A stretch of DNA of 64,000 bases from Filobacillus milosensis (GTDB taxonomy: Bacteria > Bacillota > Bacilli > Bacillales > Alkalibacillaceae), in contig NZ_SOPW01000002.1 of the NCBI RefSeq assembly GCF_004402015.1, positions 186,001 to 250,000 of the forward strand. Direction: 5' to 3'. Below are positions 16,526 through 24,208 of the stretch, in pieces. Both the position numbers and the translations under genes were made by a program. The notes under the pieces were generated by a model. That model did not search any database, was not told the DNA's origin, and was given only the letters and a program-made list of their open reading frames with translations. Numbering within the stretch: the first letter of the stretch is position 1; every line of letters starts with the position of its first letter.

Positions 16526-17482
16526 TTAAGTTAATTTTTTATAATACGTGCCGTACTGTTTAAACACATCAAATCCTACTTTTTTATAGAAATCTACTAA
16601 ACCGGTCCAATCAATAATAATATGGTCAATACCACGTTCACGTAGAGTATTCATCCCTGCCTTAACTACATCCAGACCCAAACCATTACCTCTCACATCC
16701 TTATTGACGCCTAAAGGCCCAATGCCGCCAACCTTGCCATCGAAAACACCAGCCCAGTTCACATTGCAACCAATAAATGGCGTAACTTCATCATTCATTC
16801 GACAAAATCCTTGAATTGCGCCATCTATACGTAAGACCACAAAATCTCGACCCGTACCGCCAAGCTCGAAGTATTTATTAACTTCGTAATCCCATCGTCC
16901 AGGAAAATTTGCTTTCATAAATTCACACAACTCATCTTGATCCTCTGGTTTCAAGATCGAAAAGTCTGCATCGGGGTTTTGCAGTTGTTCAAATGGTTCA
17001 TCTTTTGAAAATGAGCGAGACATATCTGTATCTATGTATCTACCACGACTGAATCCTTGTTTTTCAAACCAGCTTCTTGTATCTTCATATTCTACGGGAA
17101 CGCCAGGGAAGTAATGCCATGTATCCCGACCAAGTCGTACCTCTTTCTTTCCTTTTTTCGATAATGTATCTAAACACTTATTCAATAAATTTTTGCCTAT
17201 TCCCTGCTGGCGATACTCTTTATCGACTAATAACACTTGAATGTTAGCAATGTGACTTGGAATCCCAAAATCAATAGATTCTTGATAGTGCTTTGCAATG
17301 ATAAAACCTACGATCAGCTCTCCATCTTTAATTACGATCGAAGCATCTGGATCCAGGTTGTAATCATTTAAACTATTTTGTATAAATAACTTTTCAGTCA
17401 TTGGAAAAAGATTCCCTATATTTCGGTTCCAGCATTCAACGATCTGTTTTGAATCTTTACGGGTAAGATTTTTATACTTCAA
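16526..17482 (-). CDS. Tandem double-GNAT acetyltransferase in the muropeptide operon
   Basis: Two GNAT domains in one 318-residue chain. The N-terminal domain carries the acetyl-CoA loop EYRQQGIGKNLL (about residue 90) and the C-terminal one DVRGNGLGLDVV (about residue 260). It overlaps the kinase stop by 4 bases and lies 10 bases before amiE, so translation is coupled within the catabolic operon. A paralogue of the same design lies at 20970. The substrate is unknown. In this setting re-acetylation of de-N-acetylated glucosamine or muramic acid residues, or acetylation of a released amino compound, is possible but not shown. Confidence 0.85.
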   Translation of the reverse strand: MKYKNLTRKDSKQIVECWNRNIGNLFPMTEKLFIQNSLNDYNLDPDASIVIKDGELIVGFIIAKHYQESIDFGIPSHIANIQVLLVDKEYRQQGIGKNLLNKCLDTLSKKGKKEVRLGRDTWHYFPGVPVEYEDTRSWFEKQGFSRGRYIDTDMSRSFSKDEPFEQLQNPDADFSILKPEDQDELCEFMKANFPGRWDYEVNKYFELGGTGRDFVVLRIDGAIQGFCRMNDEVTPFIGCNVNWAGVFDGKVGGIGPLGVNKDVRGNGLGLDVVKAGMNTLRERGIDHIIIDWTGLVDFYKKVGFDVFKQYGTYYKKLT

Positions 17483-18450
17483 CTAAACACACCTTTCTTG
17501 AAATTCGATTCAAACTCTTCTGAAATTTTAATATCTAAACATTTAAAGGCAGCAATTACAGCCCCAGCCACTGGCTCTAATTCAACTCTATTAATTTCTA
17601 AATAAGGCTCAAGTTTTTCTTTGATTAATGGGATAAACACATCGCTGCGATTAAAAATCCCACCTGCTAAAGCGACTTGGGGTGGAGTCTCTTGTTGGAA
17701 GGCTTGATCCATTATAGTTTGAATATTTAAGGTAAATTGATCAGCAGCTCCACGAACGATTTCGTGTGCAATTTCATCATTTGAATCGTATGCATTTAAA
17801 ACCAGTTGACTTATTGGAGCTATTATATCTCTAGCTTCTCGGTCTGTATATATTTTAGGGATTAATTCTGGAATCTCATCGACACTAAAATAATCTAGTA
17901 ATAATTGAGATAAAATCGTCGGCTTACCTCGCCCGTCATATGCTTGAAAAACTCGACTTAAAGCTTGTTTCCCAAGATCATACCCACTTCCTTGATCATC
18001 AAATAAATAACCCCAACCGCCCACACGATGGAATTCCCCTTGTTGAGTTAAACCATATGTAATGGCACCTGTCCCAGCGATTTGAACGATACCTGGTTCA
18101 CCAAGTGTACCTGCATACAAAGCATTGATTCCGTCATTATTTAATTGACATGCAATTGAATGTGATGCGCAAACCTTGTTGAATACCTTGTTTAACACGT
18201 TATCGTCTTGTGACTCACCAATCCCTGACATACCAGCGAAACAAAAACGTCCTTGTTCGAAAGATGACTGATCTTCATGTTTTAATGTTCTAAACAATTT
18301 CTTTAAACGGTCCTCAATGTCACGCGGTGATACTGAGTTGGGATTAGTTGCACCGACAGTTGTTTCAGCTAATATTTGACCTTTTTCATTAGCCATGACA
18401 CCTTTAGTTTTCGTACCGCCTCCGTCTATTCCTATGACAATCGCCAACAT
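17479..18450 (-). CDS. murK: BadF/BadG-family amino-sugar kinase, MurK/NagK-like
   Basis: ASKHA-fold kinase of the BadF/BadG/BcrA/BcrD family. It shows the phosphate-1 motif GIDGGGTKTKGVM at the N-terminus, AGMSGIG, the GTGAITYG phosphate-2 loop and VALAGGIF near the C-terminus. Members of this family phosphorylate GlcNAc, and in Clostridium acetobutylicum MurNAc as well (MurK). Here it is the first gene of the unit with GNAT, amiE and nagZ. Because the transporter is an ABC system and not a PTS, a cytoplasmic kinase is needed to make MurNAc-6-P for MurQ; this protein fits. GlcNAc released by NagZ may be a second substrate. Confidence 0.85.
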   Translation of the reverse strand: MLAIVIGIDGGGTKTKGVMANEKGQILAETTVGATNPNSVSPRDIEDRLKKLFRTLKHEDQSSFEQGRFCFAGMSGIGESQDDNVLNKVFNKVCASHSIACQLNNDGINALYAGTLGEPGIVQIAGTGAITYGLTQQGEFHRVGGWGYLFDDQGSGYDLGKQALSRVFQAYDGRGKPTILSQLLLDYFSVDEIPELIPKIYTDREARDIIAPISQLVLNAYDSNDEIAHEIVRGAADQFTLNIQTIMDQAFQQETPPQVALAGGIFNRSDVFIPLIKEKLEPYLEINRVELEPVAGAVIAAFKCLDIKISEEFESNFKKGVFS

Positions 18451-18661
18451 ACTTCACTCCCCTCAGAAAGTAGTTATATACATTATAAAATTATATATAA
18501 ATAACGCTATCTTAATTTAGAACTATGTTATTAGTAAAAACTGTAAAACTATCATTCTAAAATATTATTTTAATATTAATCTATAATATTTGAAAGGATT
18601 TTTCAAATAAGTGCACGAAATAAATAGATAGCAAGAAAAAATTTTGAAAAGGATGATGGTT
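18451..18661. promoter_or_regulatory. Divergent promoter region between the kinase operon and the SpoIID-like gene
   Basis: About 210 A+T-rich bases separate the two divergent start codons. The kinase ATG is preceded by GAGGGGAG. A perfect 15 bp palindrome TAAAATATTATTTTA lies at 18558-18572. It is a possible shared operator, but A/T palindromes arise easily by chance. I see no clear sigma-A promoter pair that I would defend. Confidence 0.35.
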
Positions 18662-20224
18662 TTGAAAAGTCTTTTTAAAAGTTTGACGCTACTATTAATT
18701 GTAAGCGCTCTTATTGGAGTAGGCTTCTTTACTTCAACAGCTGAAGAACAAAGTCCTGACATTAGAATTGGAGTTGTTCCGACGGCTGAACAACTTACAA
18801 TTGGAAGTGAAGGTGAGTTTACGGTAAAAAATAAAGAAACGGGTGAAGTACTTTTTACTGGTGCTGATGATTCTGTTCTTGTGGAATTGAATTCAACTGG
18901 AACGATCAAAACTAATTTTCGACTTCAAGTTGCTTGGACAACTTCCGAGCCTTATGTTAATGATTGGCTAACAAAAGCTGAAGCGGAAGGCTACCCAACA
19001 TATGTTGAAGAATATAATGGCGGATGGAGATTATTTATTGGTGAGTTTGCACCTGATGCATCGTGGAGTACCCGTGTTAACTTTAAAAATGAAGTTGTTG
19101 AAAAAGGTTTGGCGGCTTCAGATGCATTTTGGAAAGTGATCACAATTAATGAAGGTAAATCAGCTGTTAAATTAACTTACAATAATGAATCAGTAACAGT
19201 TGAAAACCCAGTCGTTTTAAAATCAGACAGTAACATCGTTTCAATTAATGAAAAACGTTACCGTGGGTTGGCTGAGGTTGGCTTTAACTCAGCAGGAACG
19301 TTAGCTGGGATTAATGAATTACCAATCGAAGAATACTTAAAAGGTGTTGTACCTCGTGAATTACCTCCTGTCCCTTACGATGAATTAGAGGCTCAAAAAT
19401 CACAAGCAGTAGCCGCACGTACTTACACTTTTGCAAATTTAGGTAAACGAAGTTCAGATGGCTACGACTTGTTACCAACAACTTATGACCAAGTTTATGG
19501 TGGTTATGATGCTGAGCATCCTGTATCGACTCAAGCGGTCGAAGAAACTAGAGGAGTAGTCGCAACTCATGAAGGTGACCTAATTACTGCTGTCTACCAT
19601 TCAACAAGTGGTGGTTTTACAGCAAATAACGAAGATGTATGGAATTCAGATGCTGAAGATTATTTAAGAGGGGTGCCTGATTCACAACGCGGAAAGGCAT
19701 TAGAACACGTGCCAAATTTATCAGTTTTCAAAAATTCTGCTAATCCAACATCATTACGTGCTGCCAAAAACGGCGACTTTGAATCAGATTGGTCAAAATA
19801 TCATCGTTGGAATTTTGAATGGTCATCTGAAGAAATCTCGCAAGTGTTAAGTGGATACTATAACACAGATGTAGGTGAGGTTTACGAAATTAATGTACTC
19901 GAACGCTCAGACTCCGGTCGTGTTATGGAGATTGAATATGTAACTGAAAATGGTACGTTCTATGAATATAAAGACCGTGTGCGTTGGTCGTTACCTTACA
20001 TTGATGCTAGCGGTGGCGAAAGCATATTACTAAGTACACTATTTTATATAGAACCCGTTGAAAATAAAGATGGTTCTGTAGGGTTCAAAGCTTATGGTGG
20101 TGGCTGGGGCCACGGTGTAGGTTTATCACAAACAGGCGCTGTTGGCATGGCTGAAAAAGGCTCTACATTTGATGACATTTTAAAACACTATTACCAAGGC
20201 ATTGAATTAGAAACACTATACTAA
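18662..20224 (+). CDS. Exported SpoIID/LytB-family protein, probable lytic transglycosylase
   Basis: Secreted peptidoglycan-acting protein of about 520 residues. It has a signal peptide (MKSLFKSLTLLLIVSALIG), a SPOR-like segment (NFRLQVAWTT to WRLFIGEF, about residues 80-135) and a SpoIID/LytB domain. That domain shows EEYLKGVVPRELPP with the Glu matching the catalytic Glu of SpoIID, QAVAARTYT, YHSTSGGFT and GWGHGVGLSQTGA. SpoIID cuts glycan strands to 1,6-anhydroMurNAc ends, the substrate type of AnmK. I choose TTG at 18662, 9 bases after AAAAGG; in-frame starts at 18644 (TTG) and 18653 (ATG) are less well placed. It is divergent from the murK operon. Its role could be cell-wall turnover rather than sporulation. 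Confidence 0.85.
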   Translation: MKSLFKSLTLLLIVSALIGVGFFTSTAEEQSPDIRIGVVPTAEQLTIGSEGEFTVKNKETGEVLFTGADDSVLVELNSTGTIKTNFRLQVAWTTSEPYVNDWLTKAEAEGYPTYVEEYNGGWRLFIGEFAPDASWSTRVNFKNEVVEKGLAASDAFWKVITINEGKSAVKLTYNNESVTVENPVVLKSDSNIVSINEKRYRGLAEVGFNSAGTLAGINELPIEEYLKGVVPRELPPVPYDELEAQKSQAVAARTYTFANLGKRSSDGYDLLPTTYDQVYGGYDAEHPVSTQAVEETRGVVATHEGDLITAVYHSTSGGFTANNEDVWNSDAEDYLRGVPDSQRGKALEHVPNLSVFKNSANPTSLRAAKNGDFESDWSKYHRWNFEWSSEEISQVLSGYYNTDVGEVYEINVLERSDSGRVMEIEYVTENGTFYEYKDRVRWSLPYIDASGGESILLSTLFYIEPVENKDGSVGFKAYGGGWGHGVGLSQTGAVGMAEKGSTFDDILKHYYQGIELETLY

Positions 20225-20230
20225 TGATTA

Positions 20231-20260
20231 AAGCTCGGGATACCAGTCCCGAGCTTTTTA
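20231..20260. terminator. Terminator between convergent SpoIID-like and PIG-L genes
   Basis: AAGCTCGGGA (20231-20240) and TCCCGAGCTT (20247-20256) form a perfect 10 bp stem with a 6-base loop, followed by TTTTA on the plus strand. A run of A precedes it only weakly, so it mainly serves the plus-strand gene. Confidence 0.88.
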
Positions 20261-20977
20261 TTATAATGGAAGCTTTGGTATATCTGCTCCCTTTCTTACG
20301 TTCATGCCAGTTGGATACTTAAGGGTCTGAGCATATTTTACTCTGGCTAAACATCCTCGCATCGTTCCTAGAGCTTGATAGTAATCATAATATCGAAAAG
20401 ATGTGGAGTTCATGATAAACCAGTATTTCGATAATGCTTTCAAATAAGTATCAAATTCATCTGACACATCAATAAAAACATCTGGCTCATACCCCTCCAT
20501 GTCTTCCCAGTTTTCACTATGGAACATTCCACGCATACCATGTGGTTCCAATCCATCAAGATCAAAACCAGGCAAGGCAGCCTTTAACCAAGCCGCTTCA
20601 ACAATTTGAGGGCAAGCTTCATGATCTGGATGCATCGAATTGACCCAATGAGTAAGAGCAACATCAGGCTTTAATTCTCTTATAATTTTTGCAACGTGTG
20701 AAATCGTATCATCATCTATTTTTAGCTCAGCATCACGATACTCTAATGTGATCGTCTCCACTCCTAAAATATCAGCCGCTTCCTCAGACTCTTTAATTTT
20801 TTGGACACGATATTCTTCTGGATCCACCCCTGGAGGCGTTCCTTTTTCACCCGCCGTCATATGTAGAAAAGTCACTCGATGTCCCACTTTGGCATACTTG
20901 TGAGCAATCGATCCAACTTGTAATTCTAAATCCCCACAATGCGCACCTACAGCTATAATATGATAAGGATTAGTCAT
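20261..20977 (-). CDS. PIG-L/LmbE-family deacetylase with altered catalytic motif
   Basis: Zinc-dependent de-N-acetylase family (BshB, MshB, LmbE). The N-terminal metal motif reads AVGAHCGDLELQVGS where the family usually has AHPDDE. The His and the second Asp that bind zinc are kept, but the position of the first Asp, the general base in MshB-type enzymes, is Gly. The distal HPDHEA zinc motif is present (about residue 118). Length 238 is normal. The start overlaps the stop of the double-GNAT gene by 8 bases, so the two are translationally coupled. The substrate is unknown; an N-acetylated amino sugar or glycoside is typical for the family. Confidence 0.85.
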   Translation of the reverse strand: MTNPYHIIAVGAHCGDLELQVGSIAHKYAKVGHRVTFLHMTAGEKGTPPGVDPEEYRVQKIKESEEAADILGVETITLEYRDAELKIDDDTISHVAKIIRELKPDVALTHWVNSMHPDHEACPQIVEAAWLKAALPGFDLDGLEPHGMRGMFHSENWEDMEGYEPDVFIDVSDEFDTYLKALSKYWFIMNSTSFRYYDYYQALGTMRGCLARVKYAQTLKYPTGMNVRKGADIPKLPL

Positions 20978-21935
20978 GACTCACGATCTCCTTTTTCACT
21001 ACATCAAATCGTCTGGTCACTTTAAATCCAGTTTGTAAATACAAATATCCCGCAGTTGTTTTTTCGCCAGTCCAGAGGAACCAGGCATTATGATAACCTT
21101 CTGCTTTCATTTGATTTAAGCAAAGGTTTAAAATAATTTTCCCTAAACCTTTACCGCGTTCTTCAGGATCCACACCGAACGGTCCGAACCTCTCATTAAC
21201 ACCTTCGTATGCTCCATACAGTCCAAAGCCAACTAATTTTGATTTCGGGTTTCTAGCAATAACAATATTTTTCATTGGCATCCCGTTAATTAATCCCTCT
21301 CGAATCGCACGACCCCAATCAGGGTTAAAAGATTCATTCGCAAACTCAATTAACTCTATTAAATCTGAGTCTGTGGCCTGACGAATATGATAACCCTCTT
21401 CTTCTCTTTTCAATGTTAAGTCTTGAATGCCTTGAGGATAGTGATAGTCTAGAAGCGAAAAGTCCATAGCGGCAGCTGTATATTGTTTTTGAAAGCCTTG
21501 TTGAACTAAAAATTGGTTTCCTGAAGGATACGCAGATGCATCTATTCCTGGCAAGATGTAATTGGGAGCATAGGATGAGAAGAAAACATTTTTTCGGTGA
21601 TGTGTTTTGAAAAAGTTCGAAACGCGTTGCATCAATTCGCTGCCGATGCCTTGCTTTTCATAATTTGAATGGACAAAGAAAAATGAAATCCATCCGTTAT
21701 CCAGTTCTAGATCATCTCGGTTTAAAGGAATTTTTCTAATGATACCATAAATCGCTCCGACCAATCGCTGTTGATCAAATGCTAGAATCATACCTTCACT
21801 ACTAAAATTGGCATCTAATAAAATCAGGTGACGAAATCGTTCTACAGATATAGGGTCAAAATGTAGACATTGATTCCAAAGAGAGATGATTGCTTTTTCA
21901 TCACCTGGCTGATAACACCGAAACGTAACACTCAT
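20970..21935 (-). CDS. Second tandem double-GNAT acetyltransferase
   Basis: A 321-residue protein with two GNAT domains. The acetyl-CoA loops are NYEKQGIGSELM (about residue 100) and EERGKGLGKIIL (about residue 265). It is similar in layout to the GNAT protein in the murK operon (16526-17482). I choose the ATG at 21935 behind AGGGGTG; the GTG at 21944 touches the ribosome site. It forms an overlapping pair with the PIG-L deacetylase gene, so an acetylation/deacetylation couple acting on the same class of compound is conceivable. The substrate is not recognisable. Confidence 0.82.
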   Translation of the reverse strand: MSVTFRCYQPGDEKAIISLWNQCLHFDPISVERFRHLILLDANFSSEGMILAFDQQRLVGAIYGIIRKIPLNRDDLELDNGWISFFFVHSNYEKQGIGSELMQRVSNFFKTHHRKNVFFSSYAPNYILPGIDASAYPSGNQFLVQQGFQKQYTAAAMDFSLLDYHYPQGIQDLTLKREEEGYHIRQATDSDLIELIEFANESFNPDWGRAIREGLINGMPMKNIVIARNPKSKLVGFGLYGAYEGVNERFGPFGVDPEERGKGLGKIILNLCLNQMKAEGYHNAWFLWTGEKTTAGYLYLQTGFKVTRRFDVVKKEIVSHD

Positions 21936-21995
21936 ATGATTCACCCCTGAATTGAATTAATATTTTAAAATAATTATACAATTTACAAAATATTT

Positions 21996-22490
21996 TTACA
22001 ATTCAGCTTTGCTTTTCACAAATTTAAGTATCAAATAAATACTGCCAAGTCCGATTAATCCACCAAACGCATCAATAGCCACATCTCCATAATACGGTGT
22101 GCGACCTGCTGAAAAACTTTGACTAAGCTCATCTAAAATCGCAAAGTGAACAACCAAAAAGTAAGTCATTAATATCTGATATAATTGTCGCGACTTTAAC
22201 GTTTTCCTAACAGCCCAATAAATTAATGCAGCTAAAATAAAATAAACACCGAAGTGAGCAAGTTTTCTTATTAAAAATTCAACAAAAGGTTCCAACCCCA
22301 TCGCCTCAACACTTCTTAAGCGATGAAAGTATGTAAACTCAATCTTACTTAAAATGGGTTCTATTTTTTCAAGAGGTAAATAGGTTGATAAAAATGGTTC
22401 CATTTCTTGATCTTCAGAAGATTGACTTGAGAAGGAGAAAATCACACCCATCCAAGCCATTGGAATTAGCCACCACAATAATTGTTTCAT
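21996..22490 (-). CDS. VanZ-like membrane protein
   Basis: Small integral membrane protein of 164 residues with about four hydrophobic segments. The VanZ-family signature is clear: IFSFSSQSS after the first segment, RKLAHFGVYFILAALIYW, and DELSQSFSAGRTPYYGDVAIDAFGGLIG before the last segment. VanZ itself gives low-level teicoplanin resistance; most homologues have no known role. I choose the ATG at 22490, 9 bases after AAAAGG, rather than upstream ATGs that add a poorly conserved leader. It is divergent from the amhX-like gene and close to cell-wall genes. Confidence 0.85.
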   Translation of the reverse strand: MKQLLWWLIPMAWMGVIFSFSSQSSEDQEMEPFLSTYLPLEKIEPILSKIEFTYFHRLRSVEAMGLEPFVEFLIRKLAHFGVYFILAALIYWAVRKTLKSRQLYQILMTYFLVVHFAILDELSQSFSAGRTPYYGDVAIDAFGGLIGLGSIYLILKFVKSKAEL

Positions 22491-22600
22491 TAGATTCATC
22501 CTTTTATATAAACTACTCATATTATAGATTAAAAATCTATTGAATTGCACAATATCATATGCTAAAGTTTTTCTAATATTATTTAAAGGAGTATCGGAAA

Positions 22601-23698
22601 ATGACTAAAAGCGTAGAGTTCTTTCATTACTTACATCTGAACCCCGAGATTAGCTGGGAAGAATATGAAACAACAACTTATATAAAAAACATTCTTGAAG
22701 GTGCTGGCATTCGAGTTAGAACATTTCCAGATATTACAGGACTCGTCGCTGACATTGGTCACGGACAACCAATAGTTGCTGTACGTGCGGACATGGATGC
22801 TCTGTGGCAAGAGGTTAATGGAAATTTTCAAGCTAATCATTCGTGTGGCCATGATGCACATATGTCCATTGTGCTCGCCACCGCTTTAGCGTTGAAACAA
22901 GAGAAGTCGCTTTCCGGTACTGTTCGTTTTATTTTTCAACCAGCTGAAGAAAAAGGGACAGGCGCATTAAAGTTTGTTGAAAAAGGCGTCGTTGATGATG
23001 TGGACTTCCTGTACGGTTTGCACTTGCGACCTGCTGAAGAATTAAGTTATGGAGAGTTTTCACCAGTTATTAAGCATGGTGCTGCCCGTTTTATTCACGG
23101 AAAAATTGTTGGTGACGACGCGCACGGAGCTCGTCCACACCTGACATCAAATGCGATTGACGTTGGTTCCGATTTTAATCATTTATTGCGAAACATTCAG
23201 GTCAATCCGATGATCCCACATTCGATAAAAATGACTCACTTTCAAGCTGGCGGTAAAAGTCCAAATATTATCCCAGGTAACGCAAGCTTTTCAGTCGACT
23301 TACGCGCTCAAACCAATGACGCAATGGAAGAATTATATGATCAGTTTTTACTGTCGGTAGAAAAGTTGAGTGAATATCACGGGGTTAAGATTCCAGTGGA
23401 GCTTGGAGCTAACATTGTCGCTTCAGTTACAAACGATGAAGCTATAAGCTATATGACTAAGGGGATTGTTGCTGCAGCAGGTGAAGATTGCTTACGAGAC
23501 CCTATCGTCACAACAGGTGGAGACGACTTTCATTTCTACACGATCAAACGTCCGAACCTAAAAGCAACGATGCTTGGCATTGGGTGTGACCTTAAACCAG
23601 GTCTGCACCACCCCAACATGACTTTTAATCATGATGTATTATCAAAAGCGGTTGATGTGATGATGGCAACAATTTTGAAGACGATTAATAACCAATAA
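22601..23698 (+). CDS. amhX: M20-family amidohydrolase, AmhX-like
   Basis: Metal-dependent peptidase/aminoacylase fold (M20D), 365 residues. Metal ligands are visible in HSCGHDAHMS, in the Glu pair of QPAEEKGTGA, in GLHLRP and in the last His of LHHPNMTF. A dimerisation domain lies between about 165 and 275. The RADMDALWQEVNG sequence resembles B. subtilis AmhX. Such enzymes release acyl groups or amino acids from N-acyl-amino acids or amino-acid conjugates in the cytoplasm. AAAGGAG precedes the ATG. No terminator follows directly; a large tandem-repeat array does. Confidence 0.85.
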   Translation: MTKSVEFFHYLHLNPEISWEEYETTTYIKNILEGAGIRVRTFPDITGLVADIGHGQPIVAVRADMDALWQEVNGNFQANHSCGHDAHMSIVLATALALKQEKSLSGTVRFIFQPAEEKGTGALKFVEKGVVDDVDFLYGLHLRPAEELSYGEFSPVIKHGAARFIHGKIVGDDAHGARPHLTSNAIDVGSDFNHLLRNIQVNPMIPHSIKMTHFQAGGKSPNIIPGNASFSVDLRAQTNDAMEELYDQFLLSVEKLSEYHGVKIPVELGANIVASVTNDEAISYMTKGIVAAAGEDCLRDPIVTTGGDDFHFYTIKRPNLKATMLGIGCDLKPGLHHPNMTFNHDVLSKAVDVMMATILKTINNQ

Positions 23699-23726
23699 AT
23701 AGTTTCGTGAACTCTCTATTATTGCT

Positions 23727-24177
23727 GTGAGTGCAACAATTATTCTGGTGAGTGCAACAATTATTCACGCGAGTGCAACAATTACTCACGTGAGTGCAAC
23801 AATTATTCACGCGGGTGCAACAATTACTCACGCGAGTGCAACAATTACTCACGTGAGTGCAACAATTACTCACGTGAGTGCAACAATTACTCACGTGAGT
23901 GCAACAATTATTCACGCGAGTGCAACAATTATTCGCGTGAGTGCAACAATTATTCCGGTGAGCGCTCAATTTTTCCCGTGAACGCTCAATTTCTTCGGTG
24001 AACGCTCAATTTTTTCGGTGAACGCTCAATTTTTTCGGTGAACGCTCAATTATTTCGGTGAACGCTCAATTATTTCGGTGAACGCTCAATTATTTCGGTG
24101 AACGCTCAATTATTTCGGTGAACGCTCAATTATTTCGGTGAACGCTCAATTATTTCGGTGAACGCTCAATTAAATGA
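23727..24177. repeat. Two-phase tandem array: 11 units of 21 bp, then 11 units of 20 bp
   Basis: From 23727 to 23957 there are eleven 21-base units with core GTGAGTGCAACAATTATTC or close variants; neighbouring units often join as CTCACGTGAG palindromes. From 23958 to 24177 there are eleven 20-base units, mostly GTGAACGCTCAATTATTTCG, with early units carrying TTTTTTCG or TTTCTTCG. The two unit types align along GTGA-GC-CAATTATT with one base lost, so the second probably arose from the first. The last units are identical over 16-18 bases, which indicates recent amplification. The array lies between the convergent amhX and proC genes. Heptapeptide reading frames cross the 21 bp part on both strands but have no ribosome sites or protein character. 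Confidence 0.93.
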
Positions 24178-24206
24178 AAAATCGTAGCCAACTGGGCTAC
24201 GATTTT
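24178..24206. terminator. Bidirectional terminator between the array and proC
   Basis: AAAATCGTAGCC (24178-24189) and GGCTACGATTTT (24195-24206) make a perfect 12 bp stem with a 5-base loop. A-rich and T-rich flanks on either side allow termination in both directions. Confidence 0.9.
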
Positions 24207-24208
24207 CT

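Noticed and set aside
18695-18712. cre-like TGTAAGCGCTCTTA inside the signal peptide codons of the SpoIID-like gene
   Set aside because: It lies in coding sequence, about 250 bases from the murK start, and matches the consensus poorly in the second half.
23685-23981. Open reading frames on both strands through the 21 bp array, giving Ser-Ala-Thr-Ile and Asn-Asn-Cys-Cys-Thr heptad proteins
   Set aside because: 21 is a multiple of three, so any frame without a stop stays open. There is no ribosome site, the frames end where the 20 bp units begin, and the composition is not protein-like.
23727-24177. CRISPR array
   Set aside because: The units follow each other directly with no unique spacers, the unit is only 20-21 bp, and no cas genes are present.
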